A stretch of DNA of 64,000 bases, taken from Pandoraea fibrosis (lineage in GTDB: Bacteria > Pseudomonadota > Gammaproteobacteria > Burkholderiales > Burkholderiaceae). Location of the stretch: contig NZ_CP047385.1 in assembly GCF_000807775.2 (NCBI RefSeq), positions 5,518,001-5,582,000 of the forward strand, in the 5' to 3' direction. The position numbers and the translations under genes were made by a program. Below, one piece after another: positions 45,601-53,874 of this stretch; the first letter of the stretch is position 1; the number at the start of each line of letters is the position of its first letter. The notes beneath the pieces are model-generated. The model saw nothing but the letters and a program-made list of their open reading frames with translations. It made no database searches and was not told the DNA's origin.

Positions 45601-48600
45601 GAGCGTGATCTCGCCCGGCTGTGAAAGCGAGACGTCGCACGAGAGCAGACCATGCTCGTCCGTCTTGCCGCTGCACACGTTTCCGAGATCCTTCACCTCG
45701 GTACGATTGTCGTAGGCGTAGAAGCCCCCCACCATGCGCTTGCGGCTACTGGTGGTAATGCGCGCCTCGGCACGCACATCCATGGCGACGCCGGCCTTCG
45801 GCTTTCCCTGCAAATCGAGCGCAAGCGCCTTCACGGGCAGCTTGTTCGTGACCGATACCCAGCTCTCGCTGCGAACGCCCGTTATCAAATTCGCAGGCCA
45901 AAGGGTGGCGTTACCGCGTAGCGTCTGAATCTCGCCATTCGGGTCTGCGAAGCTCGCTTCAAGCACCAGGTCGCTCGGTCGCTCGACCTTCGGCAAATCC
46001 TTGAGCGTCAGACTGCCCGCCCCGTTCCGATCCAGTACCAGTCGTTGCTTGTCGGCCACCAGTTTCTGGTCGCTCGACCCCGAACTCTCGTCATTGCCCT
46101 GATCGTCGTCATCGGCCCCCGCCTGTGCCGACGGCGGACGATAGGGGGTAAAGCTGAAGTCGTCGTATCCGTCGAACGTCATATCGCGCACACGCAACAG
46201 CGCAGAGACGCGTACTGGCAAATTCCCGGCAGGGCCCCCTGCCACATAGTTCACCTGCACGTTGACCGGCGCTTCCGTCTTGTTGATAAGCGGCGCCTTC
46301 ACCGCATCGCGCACGCCGATCGATCCGGCCAACACCGGCAGGCGGAATGCCTCCACACGGAAGTGCCCGGCGTCCAGAGACGACGGATAGGTCTTCGGCC
46401 TCGAATCGGTATCGGTGTAGTCGAGCGTTACCGCATACTCGCCGAGCTTCGCGCCCGGCGGAATCTGGAAGCTGTTCTCGGCCAACCGTCCGTTGCGCCA
46501 CTTGATCGGCTGTGTGTAGGTTTGCCCAGAGCCCTGATGCGTGATCGTCAGTTGAGACGGCAGGCTCGCCGGCAGTGCCAGCCCTTGCATCGTCTCCTGA
46601 CGAATGAAGTGCTTCATCGACACCGTTTCTCCCACGCGGAACAGCATGCGATCAAAGACTGTCTGTGCACGCACGGTCGGGCTGCTACCCCCATCGGTCG
46701 GTACATGGAAGCGCCACGGCTCGATGCCGCGATCCCAGTCGGACGACACGAACGCCATGTCGGGATCACTCCCTTGGGTGCGGGCGACAACGAAATAGCC
46801 CGAGCGCATGGTCTTCTCGCAATACCGGTATCGCTCGAGCGCCTTGTCGATCTTCGCCACGCCCGTCTTGTCCGTCACCGCGCTGGCAACCTCGGTACCG
46901 TCGCAATCGAGCACCCGCACCTTCGCATTGGCGACCGGCTGGCCTTTGTCGAGCGTCGTCACCCATGCCACGGCATTCTCACGGCCCATCTTGAAATGCA
47001 CGCCGAGATTCGTGACCAGCACCGTGGTACGCACGTACATTGGCAGCGACTTGCCGAGCAGCGCCGCCCCGAGCGACGGCGAAGCCAGTTCCACGACATA
47101 GAAGCCCGGCTTCTGGAATGGAATACCGACCACCTCGAAGGGACGCGGGTCCTTCTCCTTGGGCACAGGCAAAGTCAACGCCTGAACGCCCTGCAATCCC
47201 GACAGCAACGACAGGCTGCGCGTGTCGTAACGCGTAACCTTGTCCTCGACGATGACCGCCGCATTCGGCCCGAAGGTGTCTTTCGCCGCCGGCGCACTCA
47301 GAATCGACGGCATCTCCTGCGCAATCTGCTTGCGCGTCATCGTCGTTTCATCGAAGCGACGCACGCGCGACATCCAGTTCATGACCTCGGCATCGTCATC
47401 CACACGCAACTGCAACGTGCGGCCGCTCTCGCCCGCCTTGGCCGCCTCGCCAGCGACACCCAATCCATTGATCTGCAATGCGGGCTCGACCTTGCGCAAC
47501 GTGACCGGCAACATGGGCGGCATGCCGGGCTCGGCAAAACGCTCCACGATCCCGAACGGTGCGGCCGCAAACTTGGCCAGCGGCGGCATGGTCGCGGTCT
47601 TCGTCTTCAAAGGGAATTCGCTGGCGTTGTCGAGCGCACGGCCGCTGTCGTCCGCGAATCCCTTCGGCAGGGCAATCGTCAACTCGGCTTTTTCGGGAAA
47701 CGGCGCGTCGAAGGTGACCTCGCTCACGCTTGAGGTGCGGTCCGAATCGCTGAACTTGGGCGAGCGCTCCGCCCCGGCGCCCTGCACACGAATCTTGGCC
47801 GCCATGTCTCGGGCGACCGGCGAGTTGAACGTCAGACGCAGCGGACGCAGCGGCGTGCACGGCGCGTTGGCGTTTTCACGCTCGCAACTGAAGCTTGCGG
47901 TAAACAGCTCGCGCACGTCGTACTCGAAGCGTCGCGCCTGCTTGGTCGGCACGCCCGACGGCGTGCTGATGCCCGCGCCCCACACCAGGTGCATCTTCGT
48001 CCCCGCAGCCAGTGTGCGGTTGCATTGCAGCATGACCACACGGGCGGCCTGCTTGTCGAGATTGAATCGCTTGATGAGCGCGGTGCGCGTATCGCCTTCG
48101 ATCCATTTCACGCCGATACGCTCGCCCACCCCTTCCGTTTCGCACCAAGCATTCTGACGCACGCTGGCGGGGGTGGCCGCGCCGTTCAGCGTGAGGATGA
48201 AGATCTGGTTTTCGTCGATGGCACCATACGACGGACGGATAGACGTGACGGCCGGGCCGCCCGTGTTGAACGCATAGCGAGTGGTGCCCGACAGCGCCGT
48301 GCCGGAGACGGCAGACAAACCGCTGCGCATCTCGACCGAACACTTCGCGCCCGGTGGCAGCGATTGCTTGAAGTCATAGACCCAGATCTTCGGTTCGAGC
48401 CAGTGACCATCGCCGGTGAGCGCGGTATCGGAGCACCTCACGGTGGCCGGTGCCTGCGCGCGCGGATCGCCCGCCGGGACGATGGCTTCGTCGAATTTGA
48501 CGACCACCTGATCTACGCTGGCGACCTCCCCCTGCGGACTCACGCTCACAACACGCGCCGCTTGAGCAGGCGATGTCACGAGCATTCCAAGACACAGCGC

Positions 48601-48651
48601 CGCCCACGCCATCGGCGCGGTCAGCCAGACGTGTTGTGTTCGGCTATGCAT
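42625..48651 (-). CDS. Bacterial alpha-2-macroglobulin (YfhM-like) with thioester
   Basis: A 2008-residue periplasmic protease trap. It has a signal peptide (MHSRTQHVWLTAPMAWAALCLGMLVTSPAQA) without a lipobox, many macroglobulin-type domains, and the thioester motif CLEQ (Cys near residue 1526) in the context LYPYACLEQQ, which covalently captures attacking proteases. It is longer than E. coli YfhM (about 1650 residues), with extra N-terminal domains containing Ig-like SVSPQGEVASVDQVVVKFD. GGAGGAG lies 6 bases before the ATG. It is the first gene of an operon with the YhhN-family gene and pbpC. The pairing with PBP1C is known and suggests coordinated repair and defence of the envelope. Confidence 0.95.
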   Translation of the reverse strand: MHSRTQHVWLTAPMAWAALCLGMLVTSPAQAARVVSVSPQGEVASVDQVVVKFDEAIVPAGDPRAQAPATVRCSDTALTGDGHWLEPKIWVYDFKQSLPPGAKCSVEMRSGLSAVSGTALSGTTRYAFNTGGPAVTSIRPSYGAIDENQIFILTLNGAATPASVRQNAWCETEGVGERIGVKWIEGDTRTALIKRFNLDKQAARVVMLQCNRTLAAGTKMHLVWGAGISTPSGVPTKQARRFEYDVRELFTASFSCERENANAPCTPLRPLRLTFNSPVARDMAAKIRVQGAGAERSPKFSDSDRTSSVSEVTFDAPFPEKAELTIALPKGFADDSGRALDNASEFPLKTKTATMPPLAKFAAAPFGIVERFAEPGMPPMLPVTLRKVEPALQINGLGVAGEAAKAGESGRTLQLRVDDDAEVMNWMSRVRRFDETTMTRKQIAQEMPSILSAPAAKDTFGPNAAVIVEDKVTRYDTRSLSLLSGLQGVQALTLPVPKEKDPRPFEVVGIPFQKPGFYVVELASPSLGAALLGKSLPMYVRTTVLVTNLGVHFKMGRENAVAWVTTLDKGQPVANAKVRVLDCDGTEVASAVTDKTGVAKIDKALERYRYCEKTMRSGYFVVARTQGSDPDMAFVSSDWDRGIEPWRFHVPTDGGSSPTVRAQTVFDRMLFRVGETVSMKHFIRQETMQGLALPASLPSQLTITHQGSGQTYTQPIKWRNGRLAENSFQIPPGAKLGEYAVTLDYTDTDSRPKTYPSSLDAGHFRVEAFRLPVLAGSIGVRDAVKAPLINKTEAPVNVQVNYVAGGPAGNLPVRVSALLRVRDMTFDGYDDFSFTPYRPPSAQAGADDDDQGNDESSGSSDQKLVADKQRLVLDRNGAGSLTLKDLPKVERPSDLVLEASFADPNGEIQTLRGNATLWPANLITGVRSESWVSVTNKLPVKALALDLQGKPKAGVAMDVRAEARITTSSRKRMVGGFYAYDNRTEVKDLGNVCSGKTDEHGLLSCDVSLSQPGEITLVAQAKDDKGNLSTSTTSVWVTGRGEVWFGGDNTDRMDVLPERRAYEPGETAKLQVRMPFRSATALVAIEREGVMETRTMEISGKDPNISLKVDSSWGPNVYVSVLAVRGRIHEVPWYSFFQWGWKQPMEWFRAFWYEGREYQAPTGLVDLGKPAYRFGLTELRVGTAGQRLGVEVKPDAPTYPVRGHAKVRIKVTQPDGKPVAAGSEVAVAAVDEALLELAPNTSWALLDAMWQRRSYSVTTATAQMEIIGRRHYGRKAVPAGGGGGKSPTRELFDTLLLWQPRVVLDDKGEASVDVPLNDSLSSFRIVAVADDGRPGAQALGWFGTGTATIRTTQDLQLISGLPPLVREGDNYRAQFTVRNTTQHAMQVQLTARVTQLTLAPQRVDVPAGESREVAWEVTAPAGLADTRAQRLLWEVSAQAPAAGGAPAASDAIKVGQDIQPSLPASVQQSVLTQVEGSLTLPMAPPAGAVADSTGKLRGGVRISMQPRLSQGLPGVKRWFELYPYACLEQQASKALGLRDVAQWKRVTGMLPSYLDEDGLASYFPPQEGFANQGSDTLTAYLLAVSNEAKALDPAYVLPDDALARMEDGLTAFVEGRLTRRFWAPRDDLTLRKLTAIEALSRYGRANARMLSALTIAPNDWPTSAVIDWYAILQRLPDAPQRAERLAQAEQILRARLSYQGTRVGFSTQGSDGLWWLMVGPETNAARLALLMNANPAWKDEMPRLVIGLLGLQSRGAWSTTTANVWGGLAVDRFSARFERDTPTGQTAIQWQRDNQTNGGVQTVDWDKLKAGTVPPAVSLPWLSHAAAGTDSARDVLRLEQTGAGKPWATIQSLAAVPLKAPFAAGYRVTRSVQVQDAAERSGDSFVRGAVLRVRLDIDAQADMRWVVVSDPLPGGATVLGGGLGRDSVIATQGEKSEGAMPAFEERAQDAYRAYYDYLPKGQHRIEYTVRLNNVGKFATPPTRVEAMYEPAMYGETPNAPVQVVPAKP

Positions 48652-48858
48652 GCCGGACTCCTCCCGAATTCTGGTGAGGCGATTCTAACCCGCGATCTTT
48701 GGCAATTCGAACCGTTTCTCTTCAGACCGGCATCCGTTGTGTGGTTCGGCACGATATTTCGGATTGACGATGCGGGCGTGTCGGAATCGTCTGCGTTGGG
48801 TTTGCGAAGCCGCCTATGTCACACTGGCATCTTCCTGCGTTCGCACCGTACATGCCTC

Positions 48859-49374
48859 ATGTCCATCGCCTTTCTCCATCCGAAAAAGAACGCGCTGGTC
48901 TATCTGATCAAGATTCTCAGCGGTTCGCTGATCGTCTGGTTCGGCCTGCGTGCCGCGGGCTTCCCCGAGCCGTACTGGGCGATGATCTCGCTGATCATCG
49001 TGACGGAACCCGACCCGTTGCAGGCGCGCAGCAATTTCCGGGCGCGCTCGATCAACACGATCACCGGCGCCATCGTGGCCTGTATCGTCTTGCTGCTCAT
49101 AGGACCGGGATTGCTTGCGATGCTCGTGGGCATCACCATCGCCACACTGGCCGCCATGCTGGTGCAGAACTACCCGGCCAACTGGCGTCTGGGGCCGGCA
49201 ACGGTGGTGATTCTGATGTCGGCGGCGCTAAGCGGACAGGGGCAAGGGCTGCACGAAGAACTGAGCCTCGCCATGCTGCGCGTGATTGAAGTGCTGGTCG
49301 GCTCCACCGTCGCGCTGATCCAGTCGTTGATCTACGGACGTTTCGTGAAGCCCTGGCTGATGCCCGCCGACTGA
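48859..49374 (+). CDS. Small FUSC-family membrane protein
   Basis: A 171-residue membrane protein with about four to five hydrophobic segments, matching the N-terminal membrane part of fusaric-acid resistance/aromatic acid exporter (FUSC/ArAE) proteins (YWAMISLIIVTEPDPLQARSNFRARSINTITGAIVA). Full exporters are much longer, with two membrane blocks and a cytoplasmic domain, so this is a short single-block form that may oligomerise. The start at 48859 gives MSIAFLHPKKNALVYLIKI; a much longer in-frame reading antisense to the macroglobulin gene is spurious. It is divergent from the macroglobulin operon. Confidence 0.85.
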   Translation: MSIAFLHPKKNALVYLIKILSGSLIVWFGLRAAGFPEPYWAMISLIIVTEPDPLQARSNFRARSINTITGAIVACIVLLLIGPGLLAMLVGITIATLAAMLVQNYPANWRLGPATVVILMSAALSGQGQGLHEELSLAMLRVIEVLVGSTVALIQSLIYGRFVKPWLMPAD

Positions 49375-49532
49375 CTCGAACGGATCGGAACGGGCTAATG
49401 CCCCCTTGGCCCACCGTGCATTGCATCGGTCAGGCGTATGGGCGGTGGCCGACAAGCCGGGTCGGTCCGGAATGCCAGGCAAAATAAGCGAAATAGCGAG
49501 GTGGCGCAGCAAAGCGGCGCGCCGCCGCCGCC

Positions 49533-50024
49533 TCAACGTTGCGTTTGCTTAGGTACCACGTAGTGCAGCGGCAGGGCATTGCTGCGCTTGAACGCGCTCA
49601 ACACAATGTTCGAGCGCACATTCTCCACGCCGGGCACCTGCATCAGCCGTTTCATCACGAACGTCGACAAGGCGTTCAGATCCGGCACCACGATGCGCAA
49701 CAGGTAATCGGCCTCGCCAACCACCGCGTGACATTCGAGCACTTCAGGCAGCAGATCGATCTGCTCCTGAAATTTCTCGATGGCCTGATCGCCGTGATGT
49801 TTCAGACGCAGCGAGGTGAATGCCGTCACCGCCAGGCCCAATGCCTCGGGCTTCAGAACCACGCGATACCCCTCGATGATCCCGTCCGACTCAAGTCTTT
49901 GCAGGCGGCGACCGATCTGCGACGGTGAGAGCGCCACGCGCTCCGCCAACTGGTGATGCGTTTCCCGACCGTTCCTCTGCAACTCGTGCAGCAGAGCCAA
50001 ATCGAACTGATCCAGATCAACCAT
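49533..50024 (-). CDS. Lrp/AsnC-family regulator divergent from phhA
   Basis: A 163-residue Lrp-type regulator starting at ATG 50024 (MVDLDQFDLALLHELQRNGRETHHQLAERVALSPSQIGRRLQRLE). The RAM domain is VLECHAVVGEADYLLRIVVPDLNAL. It is divergent from phenylalanine hydroxylase with 141 bases between, and these contain several palindromes. By position it probably controls phhAB in response to phenylalanine or tyrosine; this is inference. Confidence 0.93.
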   Translation of the reverse strand: MVDLDQFDLALLHELQRNGRETHHQLAERVALSPSQIGRRLQRLESDGIIEGYRVVLKPEALGLAVTAFTSLRLKHHGDQAIEKFQEQIDLLPEVLECHAVVGEADYLLRIVVPDLNALSTFVMKRLMQVPGVENVRSNIVLSAFKRSNALPLHYVVPKQTQR

Positions 50025-50085
50025 GACGATTCTCCGCAACAAAGTATATTTTTATGCGAAATTCACGCAAACGTCTTTCACCACA

Positions 50086-50114
50086 GGCGCATTATGCGCC
50101 CATTTCGCATGCGA
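50086..50114. promoter_or_regulatory. Palindromic sites in the lrp-phhA control region
   Basis: A perfect 15-bp palindrome GGCGCATTATGCGCC (50086-50100) is followed five bases later by TCGCATGCGA (50105-50114). Upstream, AT-rich sequence (about 50042-50063) includes TGCG-N7-CGCA. The closely stacked sites lie 50-80 bases before the phhA start and are likely operators. Confidence 0.6.
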
Positions 50115-50165
50115 TGCGCACTACACTTTTCATCATTACCACTGCTTGAATGAGTCGTTCGTATC

Positions 50166-51011
50166 ATGTCCACTACCGCCATGCTCAAGGAGCAATTCGA
50201 CGCCGGTCTCACGACCCGGCCCGACTTCACCATCGATCAGCCCGTAGCGCAATACGGCGCGATCGATCATGCGGTGTGGCAACAACTCTACGCGCGACAA
50301 ACGGCCATGCTTCCGGGCCGCGTGTGCGATGCCTTCATGGACGGCATTCGCGCTCTCGACATGGACGCGCATCGCGTGCCCGAGTTCGCCCGTCTGAATG
50401 AAAAACTGATGGCGGCAACCGGCTGGCAAGTGGTGGCAGTGCCCGGTCTCGTGCCGGACGAGGTCTTCTTCGACCATCTCGCCAATCGCCGCTTCCCGGC
50501 CACCTGGTGGATGCGCCGTCCCGATCAACTCGACTACCTGCAAGAACCCGATTGCTTCCACGATGTCTTCGGTCACGTGCCGTTGCTCGTCAATCCGGTG
50601 TTCGCCGACTTCATGCAAGCCTACGGCAAGGCCGGCAAGGTCGCTCAGTCGCTGGGGGCATTGCCGCTACTCGCACGTCTGTACTGGTACACGGTCGAAT
50701 TCGGTCTGATGCGTGACGGCGACGGCCTGCGCATCTACGGCGCCGGCATCGTCTCAAGCCGCGGCGAGACCGAGTTCTCGCTGACGTCGCGCGAGCCGAA
50801 TCGCATCGGCTTTTCGCTCGAACGCGTCCTTCGCACGCAATACCGCATCGACACTTTTCAGCAGACCTACTTCGTGATCGACGACTTCGCCCAATTGTTC
50901 GACGCCATGCGCGCCGACCTGCCCACGCTGTTCAAGACGTTCGCCGAGCAGCAGGCATTCGAGGCCAATGCCCGTCGTCCCGAAGACACGCAAATTCTGT
51001 TGACGGCATGA
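50166..51011 (+). CDS. phhA: Phenylalanine 4-hydroxylase
   Basis: A 281-residue tetrahydropterin- and iron-dependent monooxygenase converting phenylalanine to tyrosine. The metal ligands are in FHDVFGHVPLL (His132, His137) and YWYTVEFGL (Glu178). The length is typical of the single-domain bacterial enzyme without the ACT regulatory domain. The pterin recycling enzyme phhB follows about 290 bases later, and an Lrp-type regulator is divergent upstream. Confidence 0.97.
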   Translation: MSTTAMLKEQFDAGLTTRPDFTIDQPVAQYGAIDHAVWQQLYARQTAMLPGRVCDAFMDGIRALDMDAHRVPEFARLNEKLMAATGWQVVAVPGLVPDEVFFDHLANRRFPATWWMRRPDQLDYLQEPDCFHDVFGHVPLLVNPVFADFMQAYGKAGKVAQSLGALPLLARLYWYTVEFGLMRDGDGLRIYGAGIVSSRGETEFSLTSREPNRIGFSLERVLRTQYRIDTFQQTYFVIDDFAQLFDAMRADLPTLFKTFAEQQAFEANARRPEDTQILLTA

Positions 51012-51013
51012 TG

Positions 51014-51043
51014 GCATGGCCCGGTTCGCGCCGGGCTATGCCG
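51014..51043 (+). terminator. Hairpin after phhA
   Basis: A 12-bp stem (51014-51025 with 51032-51043; GGCATGGCCCGG with CCGGGCTATGCC) containing one G-U pair, with loop TTCGCG and a weak trailing CCCTTT. It may terminate partly before phhB. Confidence 0.5.
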
Positions 51044-51301
51044 TCCCTTTCGCCCGTCCCCCATCTGATTTCGCGCAATTCGTCGTTTGCGCATCGCGCT
51101 TTCAGATAGGGCTCACGCACACACGACGCCCGCCTGTGGAACAATAGCCCGAATGAACCGGCAACCCTGCCGATTCATGGGCACTGTGCCCGGCTCAGCC
51201 GATCATCCTCCTGACGCCGCGCACAGTCATCGCTGACGCCAGTCCGGCGCCAGCGGACTCGAATCTGCCCGATTTGCACTGAACGCTTTGAAAGGAATGC
51301 C

Positions 51302-51607
51302 ATGACAACACGACTCTCATCCGAGGCACGCGCCAGCCTGACCGAAGTGCTGCCCGAGTGGCACCAGGTGGTCGGACGCGACGCCATCCAACGCAGCTTC
51401 ACGTTTCACGACTTCAACGAGGCCTTTGGCTTCATGGCACAGGTCGCGCTCAAGGCCGAGAAGATGAACCATCATCCGGAGTGGTTCAACGTCTACAACC
51501 GTGTGGACATCACCCTCTCGACGCACGACGCCGACGGATTGACGCAACGCGACGTCGACCTGGCACTGGCCATCGATCAGTTCGCGGGCGATCGCGCCTC
51601 AAGCTGA
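51302..51607 (+). CDS. phhB: Pterin-4a-carbinolamine dehydratase
   Basis: A 101-residue enzyme that dehydrates the 4a-hydroxypterin formed by PhhA and so recycles the cofactor. The family signature [22 protein letters not shown] contains the active-site His pair (HH) and is followed by [16 protein letters not shown]. The ATG at 51302 follows GAAAGGA. It lies behind phhA with a 290-base gap holding a hairpin, so the two may be only partly cotranscribed. Confidence 0.96.
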   Translation: MTTRLSSEARASLTEVLPEWHQVVGRDAIQRSFTFHDFNEAFGFMAQVALKAEKMNHHPEWFNVYNRVDITLSTHDADGLTQRDVDLALAIDQFAGDRASS

Positions 51608-51774
51608 CCCCCGCCTGACGTCTTGCTGCCCCCAAGTCACCGAATTCGGGGCATATCCCTCAGCATCGGACGGCATCGCGGCCAGCCATCACGCGACGGC
51701 CCGATCCGCACCGATGCCGACATTCCGCGCCCGGTCATCCCTGTTCCCTATGCCGCCGATCCTGCCCGACGCGC

Positions 51775-52227
51775 TTAGCGCTTCGGCGCGAGCAGCGTGC
51801 CGCGGCACGCCTTGCTACCACAGTGGCAGGCGTATTCGCGTTTGAGTTTCTTTGTGTAACGAGCGTCGATCACCAGACCGTAATCGTAGAACAGCTCTTC
51901 GCCCGGCTCGATCTCGCGCGTGGCGTAGATATAGACACGCTCGCCTTCCTCGCGCGCTTCGCAGTTCGGCGAGCAGGCATGATTGATCCAGCGGGCATTG
52001 TTGCCGTCGACCTTGCCGTCGATGCAACGACCGTCTTCCAGACTGAAATAGAAGGTGTGTGTCGGGTGCGCCGGATCATGAGGATGGCGGCGCAGGGCCT
52101 CGCGCCACGAAATGATCTCGCCCTTGTATTCGATCACGCGATCCCCTTTCTTGAGACGCTTGACCGCATACACTCCCTTACCGTGGACGCCGGACTTCCT
52201 GACTTCGATTCTGCGCTTGGCTGCCAT
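51775..52227 (-). CDS. Small SET-domain protein lysine methyltransferase-like
   Basis: A 150-residue protein that is almost entirely a SET domain. Visible motifs are the N-terminal KSGVHGKGVYAVKRLKKGDRV and YKGEIISWRE, the pseudoknot residues RWINHACSPNCEA (about 80-91), GEELFYDYGL (catalytic-region Tyr near 114-116), and a post-SET Cys set in YACHCGSKACRGT (Cys134, Cys136, Cys141). This is the eukaryotic-type arrangement, which transfers methyl groups to lysine. In bacteria the targets are mostly unknown. It stands alone between phhB and a MarR gene, both separated by gaps. Codon use looks native. Confidence 0.9.
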   Translation of the reverse strand: MAAKRRIEVRKSGVHGKGVYAVKRLKKGDRVIEYKGEIISWREALRRHPHDPAHPTHTFYFSLEDGRCIDGKVDGNNARWINHACSPNCEAREEGERVYIYATREIEPGEELFYDYGLVIDARYTKKLKREYACHCGSKACRGTLLAPKR

Positions 52228-52308
52228 CTCTATGCGACGAGGTTTCGTGGATACAAAAAAGCGCAGTGTACAGGCACGCGACGTTCATGTGCATGACAAC
52301 GCGCGACG

Positions 52309-52340
52309 AAAAAAAACGTCACCCGGTACCGGATGACGTT
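52309..52340 (-). terminator. Terminator of the MarR gene
   Basis: On the minus strand, arms AACGTCACCCGG / CCGGATGACGTT (52315-52326 and 52329-52340) with one mismatch, followed by a T run (A run 52309-52316). It begins 50 bases past the MarR stop and upstream of the SET gene. Confidence 0.85.
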
Positions 52341-52389
52341 CTCCCCCCTCGTTCGCGCCGATTGTGCGTGACGAATGCCGGTCGGTTGC

Positions 52390-53031
52390 TCAGACTTTGC
52401 TGTACAGCTTCCAGACCTTGCGTTGTGTAGCGATGTCGGCTTCCTCGTGCGCGTTGCAGTCGAGCGGAAGACGCGAATCGTCATACGTCGCGTTGAAGTG
52501 ATTGCAGTGATATTGACCTTTGCCGCGCGCCGACACCTCGAAGTGGCTGCACGTCAGGCACATGCGCTGCGGCGGCATGTCGCCCCGCTCCTGCATCGTG
52601 AAGATCAGTTTGACGAGTGTGCGATAGAGCGAAGCACATTCCTTCTCACCGAGCGAGTCCGACGCCGAGGTCAGGAAATTCGGCCATTGCGACGCCTTCT
52701 TGGCGGCCGTCTTGCCGCGTGCCGTCAAACGCAGCGCCAGGGCGCGACCGTCGTTGGCATCGCGCCGTTTCTCGACAAGCCCTTTACTTTCCAATGTGCT
52801 CACGGCCTCGCTGACCGTGGCCGATGTGAGTGCGGCATCCTCCGCAATCTCGCCCAATCGCATCGGCACGCCGCGCATGAGCAGGAGCGTCAGAATCTCG
52901 CCCTGCGTCGGCGTCAATCCAGCCATTGCCGCGCCCTCCCAGGCGTGGCTCCGTAACGCGGTTCCCATGCGCAACAAACCTGCTGTTACGCGCTTGGACA
53001 GCGCTTCATCTAGTGGGGTCGGAGTAGCCAT
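52390..53031 (-). CDS. MarR-family regulator with Cys/His-rich C-terminal tail
   Basis: A 213-residue regulator: a MarR winged-helix domain (about 35-110: TPTQGEILTLLLMRGVPMRLGEIAED, LTSATVSEAVSTLESKGLVEKRRDANDGRALALRLT) plus an unusual tail. The tail has Cys158-x2-Cys161-x-His163, His175-Cys176-x-His178 and Cys192-x2-His195, a spacing that could bind zinc or iron or act as a redox switch. Simple MarR proteins are about 140-160 residues, so the tail is the extra. No target gene is obvious; the upstream region is the oriC-like gap. Confidence 0.88.
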   Translation of the reverse strand: MATPTPLDEALSKRVTAGLLRMGTALRSHAWEGAAMAGLTPTQGEILTLLLMRGVPMRLGEIAEDAALTSATVSEAVSTLESKGLVEKRRDANDGRALALRLTARGKTAAKKASQWPNFLTSASDSLGEKECASLYRTLVKLIFTMQERGDMPPQRMCLTCSHFEVSARGKGQYHCNHFNATYDDSRLPLDCNAHEEADIATQRKVWKLYSKV

Positions 53032-53870
53032 GATTTTCGTTAGGATTTCTAAAAACTATACGTCAGTAAAACAGCTTGTCAAATAAACTCACGGGCGGTG
53101 CATCACACGTCTGCATATTGCTTTCCCTTCATTTCGGCGCCCCGCCCGGGGGAAACCCTAAGCCACTTCCGTGTTGATACGCGACGGCGAGTCGCTGTTG
53201 AACCCGCCGTCCCACCTTGATTCCATTGTGTGTTCTGAGTTGAATTTTGGCGTATCAGTTCTTGTACTGATCTCCCAAATCCTACTCACGATGTTTACAA
53301 AATATTGGTGTCCTGCGCACTCGTGGTGCGAAGCGTTATCTCTCGAAAAATATTTCGCATCCCATGCGAATTACACCGGGCGCTGAACAGGTGTAACGCT
53401 CAGCCGCCTCTCGAACCGCGTCGCACCCCACATCATTTCGCTCGACGCCCGCAAAGCCCCGCAGGCGCTCGCTCGCAGACCGTCACACCGCGTTGCATCC
53501 ATCTCGGGCTCGCTTTCCGCCTTCCGGAAATTCCCTCGATCTTCGAGATATTCCTTCGCGTTGCACGCTCACCCTACCCGCGCCATCGCCTTTCCGCGTT
53601 TCGGATAGAACGCAAATGATTTGAAACACAACCGCCAGTCGTCATCGGCCGGTGGCAGAGTTGCGCAAAAAAGTTGGGGGAAAACGCTTCGGCACGTCCG
53701 CAGGTGACACCTTCGGGACACGCGAATTGAAGAATTTGACGGTATCGGCGATTTCGCTCGTTACGGCCAACAAAACCGGCATCAGTCACTTCTTGCACCA
53801 CATGCGGTAAGTCACACATCAGGGTGGGCGAGATTGTAGCCGCGAACCCATCGCCCCACGCAAGAACATC
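53032..53870. other. Left part of a 1.4-kb gene-free region
   Basis: No convincing gene lies here; short frames at 53171-53386 and 53574-53882 lack family resemblance and good ribosome-binding sites. Two adjacent inverted repeats occur: TTCGCAT-N3-ATGCGAA (53354-53370) and, directly abutting, TTACACC-N12-GGTGTAA (53371-53396). The MarR promoter must lie near 53032-53080. Confidence 0.6.
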
Positions 53871-53874
53871 AAAA

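Noticed and set aside
47989..48858. Long N-terminal extension of the FUSC gene
   Set aside because: It is antisense to the start of the macroglobulin gene; FUSC-like sequence begins only at 48859.
53171..53386. Possible small gene in the gene-free region
   Set aside because: A 71-residue frame with no good ribosome-binding site and no recognisable pattern; it spans the inverted repeats.
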